Source: Nonomuraea solani (GTDB lineage: Bacteria; Actinomycetota; Actinomycetes; Streptosporangiales; Streptosporangiaceae). Taken from it: a stretch of DNA of 64,000 nt. The DNA lies in assembly GCF_900108335.1 (NCBI RefSeq), contig NZ_FNVT01000005.1:186001-250000 (forward strand). Reading direction: 5' to 3'. The translations under genes and the position numbers were made by a program. Below, one piece after another: positions 55,120-64,000 of this stretch. The notes beneath the pieces were generated by a model, which was given only the letters and a program-made list of their open reading frames with translations, was not told the DNA's origin and searched no databases. Numbering within the stretch: the stretch's first letter is position 1; each line of letters starts with the position of its first letter.

Positions 55120-56481
55120 ATGAGAGATCGCCCCAGCGGCACCAAGATCAATCAGCTCGATCCCACCGCGCGGCGCATCCTCGAGCGAGCCGAGCTCGAG
55201 GGCATCGAGCTGATCCGTTTTCTGTACGCCGACCACGGAGGCGTGATCCGTGGGAAGGCGGCATCCCGGTCACGGTTGGCCGAACGGCTCAGCACGGGCA
55301 TCGGGCACACGGTGGCCATGATGGCGATGAACATGCTCGACCAGCTCCAAGACGTCGAGCACCTGGGTCCGGTGGGCGAAGTACGCATCGTCCCCGACCC
55401 CGCCACCTACGTCCCGTTGCCCCACGCTCCCGGCGCGGCGGCGATGCTGTCGGACCTGCGGCAGCCGGACGGCACCCCTTGGGGCGCGTGCTCGCGCACG
55501 TTCCTCAAGGACGCCATCGCCGACCTCGCCACCGAGGGTTACACGCTGATGGCGGCGTTCGAGCCGGAGTTCACCCTCGGCCGCAGGCTGCCCGATCCGG
55601 CGGGCGGCCCCGACCGGCTGGTGCCGCTCGACGACTCGCTGTGCTATGCCGCCACGGGCTTCGACACCGCGCACGACTACACGATCAAGCTCATCCGCGC
55701 CCTGGAGACGCAGGGCCTGCGCGTCGAGCACTATCACCCGGAGCTCGGCCCCGGCCAGCAGGAGCTGTCGGTACGCCACGCGCCCGCCCTGCGCGCCGCC
55801 GACAACCACATCCTCTACCGCGAGACCGTACGCGGCGTGGCCATGCGCATGCAGATGTGGGCCAGTCTCGCCCCCAAACCCCTGGCCGACCAGGCCGGCA
55901 ACGGCGCCCACCTGCACCTGTCGCTGTGGGACGACACCCACAACGCCTTCGCCGAGGAGGGCGAGGTCCGCGACGGCTTCATCGGCGGCCTGCTCGCCCA
56001 CCTGCCCGCCCTGACCGCGCTGACCTGCGGCAGCGTCAACAGCTTCCGCCGCCTGGCACCGCGCACGTGGGCCAGCGCCTATGTCGTGTACGGCCCCGAC
56101 AACCGCGAGGCCGCCATCCGCGTCTGCTCCCCCCTGGGCGACACCGGCGAGCCGAACCTGGAGCTGAAACCCTCCGACTCCTCGGCCAACCCCTACCTGT
56201 CGCTCGGCGCCGTCATCCACGCCGGCCTCGACGGCATCCGCCGCAAACTCGACCCGGGCGCCGCCGTGGAGGTGGACCCGGACACGCGGCCTGGCGAGTA
56301 CGCCCGCCTGCCCGCCTCACTCGACGAGGCGCTGGACGCGCTGGAGGCCGACGAGGTGCTCATGGAGGCGCTCGGCCCGCTGCGGCGCAGCGCCTATCTG
56401 GCCGTCAAGAGGTCCGAGGCGGCCGCGTTCGCCGCCAAGGACGTCTCTTACGAGCTCTTCCACCACCTGCGGGTCTTCTGA
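55120..56481 (+). CDS. glutamine synthetase-family enzyme (gamma-glutamyl-amine ligase type)
   Basis: 453 residues from ATG 55120 (the frame opens 13 codons earlier without family sequence). Motifs: FLYADHGGVIRGKAASRSRL, AAFEPEFTL, GNGAHLHLSLWDD and LKPSDSSANPYLSLGAVIHA. The family type is closer to GlnA4-like gamma-glutamyl ligases, which act on amines or ethanolamine, than to assimilatory GlnA. Expected reaction is ATP-dependent gamma-glutamylation of an amine; the substrate is not determinable. A single gene, convergent with hisF. Confidence 0.85.
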   Translation: MRDRPSGTKINQLDPTARRILERAELEGIELIRFLYADHGGVIRGKAASRSRLAERLSTGIGHTVAMMAMNMLDQLQDVEHLGPVGEVRIVPDPATYVPLPHAPGAAAMLSDLRQPDGTPWGACSRTFLKDAIADLATEGYTLMAAFEPEFTLGRRLPDPAGGPDRLVPLDDSLCYAATGFDTAHDYTIKLIRALETQGLRVEHYHPELGPGQQELSVRHAPALRAADNHILYRETVRGVAMRMQMWASLAPKPLADQAGNGAHLHLSLWDDTHNAFAEEGEVRDGFIGGLLAHLPALTALTCGSVNSFRRLAPRTWASAYVVYGPDNREAAIRVCSPLGDTGEPNLELKPSDSSANPYLSLGAVIHAGLDGIRRKLDPGAAVEVDPDTRPGEYARLPASLDEALDALEADEVLMEALGPLRRSAYLAVKRSEAAAFAAKDVSYELFHHLRVF

Positions 56482-56622
56482 CGGACCCGCCGTTCCGGCC
56501 GGAGAGCGCCGCGCCGCCGCGACGTGGCGCTCTGGCGGAACCACCGTCCGACGAAACAGCCATCGATCGGCCGACAGCCCCTCGACGGGCGGCCGACGGC
56601 CCCCCGAACAGCCTGCCTGGGG

Positions 56623-57384
56623 TCAGCGGACCGGGTGACCCGCCTGCCGCAGCGTGTCCTTCACCTCGCCGATCTTCAGCGTGCCGAAGTGGAACACGCT
56701 GGCCGCCAGGACCGCGTCCGCGCCCGCCGCGACCGCGGGCGGGAAGTCCTCCAGCCGTCCCGCCCCGCCACTGGCGATCACCGGCACCCGCACGGCCGCC
56801 CTGACCGCGTGCAGCATCTCCAGGTCGTAACCGTCGAGCGTCCCGTCGCCGTCCATCGAGTTGAGCAGGATCTCACCCACGCCCAGCTCCTCACCACGGG
56901 CGGCCCACTCCACCGCGTCGATGCCGGTGCCGCGCCGGCCACCGTGGGTGGTCACCTCGAAGCCGCTCTCGGTGCCGGGAGCCCGGCGGGCGTCCACCGA
57001 CAGCACGACGCACTGCGCGCCGAACCGCCGGGACGCCTCCGTGAGCAGCTCCGGCCTGGCGATCGCGGCCGTGTTGAGCGACACCTTGTCGGCGCCCGCG
57101 CGCAGCAGCCGGTTGACGTCGTCGACCGAGCGAACCCCACCGCCGACGGTGAGCGGGATGAACACCTGCTCGGCGGTCCTGCGCACCACGTCGAGCATGG
57201 TCTCGCGCTCGCCGGACGACGCCGTGATGTCCAGAAAGGTCAGCTCGTCGGCACCCTCCTGGTCATAGCGCCTGGCCAGCTCGACGGGATCGCCCGCGTC
57301 GCGCAGGTTCTCGAAGTTGACGCCCTTCACCACACGCCCGGCGTCCACGTCGAGACAGGGGATCACTCTTACCGCAACGGTCAT
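56623..57384 (-). CDS. hisF: imidazole glycerol phosphate synthase cyclase subunit
   Basis: 253 residues, TIM barrel. With HisH it makes imidazole glycerol phosphate and AICAR. Catalytic Asp in [11 protein letters not shown] and in VVLSVDARR; phosphate-binding [11 protein letters not shown] and ASGGAG. ATG 57384 overlaps the stop of the RidA-like gene (ATGA). A longer frame upstream is only a shadow of that gene. Last gene of the his operon; hisI is not next to it here. Confidence 0.96.
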   Translation of the reverse strand: MTVAVRVIPCLDVDAGRVVKGVNFENLRDAGDPVELARRYDQEGADELTFLDITASSGERETMLDVVRRTAEQVFIPLTVGGGVRSVDDVNRLLRAGADKVSLNTAAIARPELLTEASRRFGAQCVVLSVDARRAPGTESGFEVTTHGGRRGTGIDAVEWAARGEELGVGEILLNSMDGDGTLDGYDLEMLHAVRAAVRVPVIASGGAGRLEDFPPAVAAGADAVLAASVFHFGTLKIGEVKDTLRQAGHPVR

Positions 57385-57791
57385 GCTCGCAGTGCCTCGA
57401 TTTCGATCTCGACCAGCATTCGCGGATCGACCAGTCCGGCGACCCGCACGCCAGTGCAGGCGGGGCGCACCTTGTAGAAGACGTCGTGGATGGCCCGGCC
57501 GACCAGGTCGAAGTGACGGTGTTCCACCACGTAGTAGCGGACCATGACGACATCCTCCTTGGTCAGGCCGCCCATCAGGACGGCCTCCAGCGCGATGTCG
57601 ATGGCGGTCAGGCTCTGCTTGAAGGCGTCGCCGACGTGGCGTACCTCTCCGTCGACCGTGGCCGTGCAACCGGACACGATCACGCGCTCACCCGCGACGA
57701 CCGCGCGGGCGTAGCCGTATTTCTCCTCCCAGATGCCGCCCGAAAACACCCTGTAGCCGGTGCTTTCCATACCGATGCTGCTGACGCTCAT
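57381..57791 (-). CDS. RidA/YjgF-family protein
   Basis: 136 residues from ATG 57791 (GGAGGGGG site). A YjgF-type trimeric fold ([40 protein letters not shown]). RidA enzymes hydrolyse reactive enamine/imine intermediates using a conserved Arg in a PARTA/S motif. Here the site reads RPACTGVRV, without that Arg, so it belongs to a divergent Rid subgroup and may not be an imine deaminase. It lies inside the his operon between hisA and hisF. Confidence 0.88.
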   Translation of the reverse strand: MSVSSIGMESTGYRVFSGGIWEEKYGYARAVVAGERVIVSGCTATVDGEVRHVGDAFKQSLTAIDIALEAVLMGGLTKEDVVMVRYYVVEHRHFDLVGRAIHDVFYKVRPACTGVRVAGLVDPRMLVEIEIEALRA

Positions 57792-57812
57792 CTCGCCCCC
57801 TCCCGGCAAGAG

Positions 57813-58535
57813 CTACACGCGTACCGCGGCCAGCGCGTTTTCCAATGTGAACGCGTGAGCGTACAGGGCCCTGCCCACGATGGCGCCCTCCACTCCGTCC
57901 GGGACGAGAGAAGCCAGTGCGACCAGGTCACCGAGGCTGGAAACCCCTCCGCTGGCCACGACGGGCCGGTCGGTACGGGCGCAAATCTGCCGGTAGAGGT
58001 CCAGATTGGGGCCCTGCAGCATGCCGTCCTTGGTCACGTCGGTGACGACGTAGCGGGGGCAGCCGTCGGACTCCAGCCGGTCGAGGACCTCCCACAGGTC
58101 GCCGCCGTCCTTGGTCCAGCCGCGGGCCGACAGCGTGGTGCCGCGCACGTCGAGCCCGACCGCGATCCGGTCGCCGTGCTCGGCGATGATCTTCCGGCAC
58201 CACTCGGGGTTCTCCAGCGCGGCGGTGCCGATGTTGACCCGGCGGCAGCCGGTCGCCAGCGCGGCGGCCAGGGAGGCGTCGTCGCGGATGCCGCCGGACA
58301 GCTCCACGCGCACGTCCAGCTTGCCGACCACCTCGGCGATCAGCTCACGGTTGCTCCCCCGGCCGAACGCGGCGTCGAGGTCGACCAGATGGATCCACTC
58401 GGCCCCCGCCTCCTGCCAGGCCAGCGCGGCGGCCAGGGGCGCGCCGAAACCGGTCTCGGTGCCGGCCTCGCCCTGCACCAGGCGTACGGCCTGGCCGTCG
58501 GCGACGTCCACGGCGGGCAGCAATACGAGCGACAT
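57813..58535 (-). CDS. hisA: phosphoribosyl isomerase, PriA type (HisA/TrpF)
   Basis: 240 residues. Isomerises ProFAR in histidine synthesis. The sequence has the PriA features: [39 protein letters not shown] and [14 protein letters not shown], with the Trp typical of dual-substrate enzymes. No trpF occurs in the window, so it likely also isomerises phosphoribosylanthranilate. Its start is coupled to the 109-residue protein gene. Confidence 0.95.
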   Translation of the reverse strand: MSLVLLPAVDVADGQAVRLVQGEAGTETGFGAPLAAALAWQEAGAEWIHLVDLDAAFGRGSNRELIAEVVGKLDVRVELSGGIRDDASLAAALATGCRRVNIGTAALENPEWCRKIIAEHGDRIAVGLDVRGTTLSARGWTKDGGDLWEVLDRLESDGCPRYVVTDVTKDGMLQGPNLDLYRQICARTDRPVVASGGVSSLGDLVALASLVPDGVEGAIVGRALYAHAFTLENALAAVRV

Positions 58536-58865
58536 TCAGGTCCTCCGGTCGAAAGCCAGGGTCACGACAACGGGTGCGAGCAGCAGGGAGAAGACGAGCA
58601 CGGCGAAGCTGAGCGGGAACGAGCCCCACATCAGCCAGACGAGCACCTGGACCAGCAGGAACGCGAGCGCCACCACGGCGTTCTGGGCGCGGTGGCGGCG
58701 GGCGAGCAGGCCGCCCTGGCGGTAGAACCGCACCGGGCGCGGGACCAGTCGGGCCAGGAGGGCGCGGCGGCGCGCCGTGCGGGCCTGCCGCTCCTCGTTG
58801 GCCCGGATCGCCCGAGCCCGCTCGGCCTCCCGCTCCGCCCTGCGCCGCGCCCGCTCCTTGCTCAT
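58536..58865 (-). CDS. small membrane protein within the his operon
   Basis: 109 residues. A highly basic, probably helical N-terminus ([20 protein letters not shown]) is followed by two membrane segments (AVVALAFLLVQVLVWLMW, FAVLVFSLLLAPVVVTLAF). It stops directly before hisA. Similar small membrane proteins occur at this place in other actinobacterial his operons as I recall; function unknown. Confidence 0.8.
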   Translation of the reverse strand: MSKERARRRAEREAERARAIRANEERQARTARRRALLARLVPRPVRFYRQGGLLARRHRAQNAVVALAFLLVQVLVWLMWGSFPLSFAVLVFSLLLAPVVVTLAFDRRT

Positions 58866-58981
58866 CGGGCGCTCGCCGAACGCTCGCGGGCACTCACCAG
58901 GCGCTCGCGGGCGCTCACCGCGTGCTCAGCGGGCGCCCGCCGGGTCATCGCCGGCGTGCTCATGAGGTGCTCATAAGGTGC
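58866..58981. repeat. degenerate repeats between hisH and the 109-residue gene
   Basis: The 116-base gap is filled with short degenerate repeats based on GCGCTCGCGGGCGCTCACC and TGCTCA (the latter at 58921-58978 repeats as TGCTCATGAGG, TGCTCATAAGG and TGCTCACAGGG). No gene fits. It may be an unconstrained minisatellite in a spacer. Confidence 0.5.
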
Positions 58982-59623
58982 TCACAGGGTGCCCAGCCAG
59001 TTGCGCAGGAGCGCGGCCCCGGCGTCGCCGGACTTCTCCGGGTGGAACTGGGTGGCCATGAGCGGGCCGTTCTCCACCGCGGCCACGAACGGCACGCCGT
59101 GCTCGGCCCACGTGACGACCGGCTCGGCGAAGCCGTCACCGGTGCGCAGCTCCCACTCGCGTACGCCATAGGAGTGCACGAAGTAGAAGCGGGTGGCCGC
59201 GTCGAGCCCCTCGAACAGCACGCTGCCCTCGGGGGCCTTGACCGTGTTCCAGCCCATGTGGGGCAGCACCGGCGCTTCGAGCCGCTCGACCGTGCCGGGC
59301 CATTCGCCGCAGCCCTCGGTCTCGACGCCGTGCTCGACGCCTCGCCCGAACAGGATCTGCATGCCGACGCAGATCCCGAGCACCGGCCGGCCGCCGGACA
59401 GGCGGCGGCCGATGATCTGGTCGCCGCGGACGCCCTTGAGCCCCTTCATGCACGCCTCGAACGCGCCCACGCCCGGCACGACCAGCCCGTCGCACTCGAG
59501 CGCCGCGTCGAAGTCGGGCGTCACGGTCACCTCGGCGCCGGCCCGCGCCAGCGCCCGCTCCGCCGAACGCAGGTTACCCGACCCGTAGTCGAGCACCACG
59601 ATGTTCTTCTTCGTCACCACCAC
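58982..59623 (-). CDS. hisH: imidazole glycerol phosphate synthase glutaminase subunit
   Basis: 213 residues. Class I glutamine amidotransferase that supplies ammonia to HisF. Catalytic Cys in [11 protein letters not shown]; catalytic His and Glu in FHPEKSG. Starts at one of three consecutive GTG codons (59623 chosen), ten bases inside the end of the preceding 51-residue gene. Confidence 0.96.
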   Translation of the reverse strand: MVVTKKNIVVLDYGSGNLRSAERALARAGAEVTVTPDFDAALECDGLVVPGVGAFEACMKGLKGVRGDQIIGRRLSGGRPVLGICVGMQILFGRGVEHGVETEGCGEWPGTVERLEAPVLPHMGWNTVKAPEGSVLFEGLDAATRFYFVHSYGVREWELRTGDGFAEPVVTWAEHGVPFVAAVENGPLMATQFHPEKSGDAGAALLRNWLGTL

Positions 59624-59765
59624 AGCACCCCCGCCGTGATCGCCATCGCCGCGCCGAGCGCGCAGATGGCCGCACCGATCTTGAGCCCCTGCTTGAACAG
59701 GGAGAACACGCCGCCGATCAGGAACAGCCCGATGAACACCATCACGCCGGCGAGCAGGTTTTCCG

Positions 59766-59769
<4 letters not shown>
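59614..59769 (-). CDS. 51-residue membrane protein within the his operon
   Basis: Two hydrophobic segments ([20 protein letters not shown] and [20 protein letters not shown]) in 51 residues. Its start overlaps the hisB stop (ATGA), and its end overlaps the hisH start by ten bases, so it is translated as part of the operon. No known family; function unknown. Confidence 0.75.
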
Positions 59770-62730
<2,961 letters not shown>

Positions 62731-63045
62731 CCTGACAGTCTACGGAGTCCAGACTCCGAATCAGGTTCTGTCCAGTATGCGGACCGTCATGATCCGGATG
62801 GCCTGACGGCCGCGGGGCGGCGCTCGCCGACGCTGCGCCCCGCGGCCATCACTACCCCGGACCGGGCCTGCCGGGGCGGCGCCGTGGCCATCACGGGGGT
62901 AAGGCCACGGCCGGGGAAAGCTCCAGCGGTTCCACCTGCCCTCGACGAACATCGCCTAACGCGCCACGCCGCAAAAAACTTTGAGTAATTCAAATGTAAC
63001 GTTACGTAGTTTTTACCTGGGGCACGTCTCGTAGAGGGGCGTCAC
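62731..63045. other. 315-base divergent intergenic region, hisD and 63046 gene
   Basis: Contains no convincing gene. Nearest hisD is CGGAGTC (62743-62749) facing GACTCCG (62752-62758). In the middle are two GC-rich hairpins: GGCCGCGGGGCG (62808-62819) with CGCCCCGCGGCC (62836-62847), and GCCGTGGCC (62881-62889) with GGCCACGGC (62903-62911). Nearest the right-hand gene is an AT-rich stretch with TTTGA/TCAAA (62980-62994) and the palindrome GTAACGTTAC (62996-63005). I found no His-rich leader peptide. Confidence 0.6.
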
Positions 63046-63969
63046 ATGAACCACACCGGCATCCGCTCCGAGCCGCACGGGAGCGCACTGGACTGCTCCT
63101 CACTCCGGCACACCGCGGCCCTCCACATGACCGAACACCCGGAATGTGAGGCCGTGGCGGGTGTCCCCCTCATCCGGCCCGGCACCGGCCCCCTCGTTCC
63201 GCGCCATGTCGCCGCGGCGGGCGCACCCAGAGGAGCGAACTGGAAGACGGTCTCCGGGGTCGAGCCGTGCGAGGAGCGGTGGGCCGAGGTGAAGCGGGTC
63301 TGCGACGGCTGCTTCAACGACGGGGAGCGCGGGCGCGGCGTCCAGGTCATCGACCACCGGGCCGCGTACGGCACCGCCAGACTCGTCTTCGACCACTTCG
63401 AGGAGCTGATCGGCCGCCACTCCGGCCGGCTGGCGTTCGGCGGATGCCTGGTCACGCGCCATCCCTGGCGGGCCTCCACCGCGACGGTCGCGGGCGGCCA
63501 CCTGTTGCGCTACAGCGCCGCCCACGAGCTGCGCGAGGCCGTCGCCGTCGGCGGCGGCTGGGCGGCCGGCGGCACGCTCGACATCGCCGTCCCCGGGCAC
63601 GCCCACTTCACCGGCGGCTACACCCGCGGCGTGGGGGACGTCGCGGCCTGGCCCGGCTTCGAGATCGTCCACTCCACCCTGACCGTCGAACCGGGCCGGC
63701 GGGGCAGGATCGACGTGCACGCCGCCGGCGGCGTCTACTCCGGGCTCCTCTATCTCGCGATGACCGGCTTTCCCCGGCACGACGAGCACGGCGCCCGCTG
63801 CTTCGACCTGGGCGGCCACCACGTCTGGACGACCTGCGGCTACCTGTGCTTTCCGCTCAAGGACGCGTTCGTCAAGTCACCCGGCTCCCCCGCGGCCCTC
63901 CTGCGCCTGCGCAGGACCTGGGCCGACGGCGATCCGGAACCGGCTCCGTCCTTCCCTGAGGGGATGTGA
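63046..63969 (+). CDS. unrecognised protein
   Basis: 307 residues from ATG 63046 with a GAGGGG site. I recognise no family. It is Cys- and His-rich in the first 100 residues (DCSSLRH, HPECEA, EPCEERW, VCDGCF), with no signal peptide or membrane segment. A glycine-rich middle follows (EAVAVGGGWAAGGTLDIAVP, HFTGGYTRGVGD) and a C-terminal part with several aromatic residues. The Cys pairs might bind zinc. The gene is divergent from hisD behind an AT-rich palindromic region. No operon partner is visible before the window ends. Confidence 0.6.
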   Translation: MNHTGIRSEPHGSALDCSSLRHTAALHMTEHPECEAVAGVPLIRPGTGPLVPRHVAAAGAPRGANWKTVSGVEPCEERWAEVKRVCDGCFNDGERGRGVQVIDHRAAYGTARLVFDHFEELIGRHSGRLAFGGCLVTRHPWRASTATVAGGHLLRYSAAHELREAVAVGGGWAAGGTLDIAVPGHAHFTGGYTRGVGDVAAWPGFEIVHSTLTVEPGRRGRIDVHAAGGVYSGLLYLAMTGFPRHDEHGARCFDLGGHHVWTTCGYLCFPLKDAFVKSPGSPAALLRLRRTWADGDPEPAPSFPEGM

Positions 63970-64000
63970 GAACTTCCGCATTACGTGTCCATTATGTCCA

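Noticed and set aside
62761-62993. Short frames upstream of hisD as a histidine leader peptide
   Set aside because: The 63- and 68-codon frames have no run of His codons and no adjoining terminator/antiterminator that I could fold convincingly.

Overview
The window is a 64 kb chromosomal segment from a high-GC actinomycete. Codon third positions are strongly G/C, GTG starts and 1-4 base start/stop overlaps are common, and the enzymes are actinobacterial types: an actinobacterial DapD, a PriA-type HisA and a PdtaR-like ANTAR regulator. The gene order (liv transporter, ANTAR regulator, pyruvate kinase, gltBD, lgt, trp, his) is the order I recall from Streptomyces and, in part, Mycobacterium. 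A member of the Streptosporangiaceae, for example a Nonomuraea-like organism, is plausible, but that is inference. I see no rRNA genes, CRISPR arrays, transposases or phage genes. This is core chromosome with a few accessory inserts.

Layout. 0.2-4.2 kb: livHMGF, a branched-chain amino acid ABC transporter, transcribed rightward. 4.2-9.9 kb: three paralogous Liv-type substrate-binding lipoproteins on the minus strand, with two small lipoproteins on the plus strand between them. 10-10.8 kb: the ANTAR response regulator and a tRNA-Leu(CAA). 10.8-20 kb: a short-chain dehydrogenase/LysR pair, a PPOX protein, dapD, pyk, a lipoprotein subtilase coupled to a DUF2784 protein, and an aldo/keto reductase/MmyB-type regulator pair. 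20-26 kb: gltBD (glutamate synthase). 26.3-27.8 kb: a BpsA-family aminopropyltransferase-like protein. 28-35 kb: a leftward cluster of DoxX, DsbA-like, lgt, a VIT1/CCC1 protein and two paralogous single-pass membrane proteins, one of which carries an approximately 700-residue low-complexity repeat region. 35-40 kb: a TetR gene, a membrane protein and a secreted GH101 glycosidase.

40-47 kb: a trp cluster (trpA, trpB, trpC, a DUF2752 protein, two membrane proteins with Tyr/Gly/Gln repeats, a TIGR02234 protein, hisI, a STAS protein). trpE, trpD and trpF are not present. 47-55 kb: a MEDS-STAS sensor and HATPase pair, a heterodimeric ABC exporter, a TIGR03085 protein, and a MerR gene divergent from two membrane proteins. 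55-62.7 kb: a glutamine-synthetase-family enzyme, then the leftward operon hisD-C-B-(51 aa)-H-(109 aa)-A-ridA-F. 63-64 kb: an unrecognised gene behind an unusually AT-rich promoter region.

The most unusual material is repeat-driven. It comprises a giant repeat region on a paralogous membrane protein at 28.7-31.6 kb, a shared SYGQQ-like low-complexity module on two different membrane domains at 44.1-45.4 kb, a 35-bp tandem duplication at 54.24-54.34 kb that creates two overlapping mini-ORFs linking two genes, and an 8-residue tandem repeat inside a dehydrogenase at 11.4 kb.
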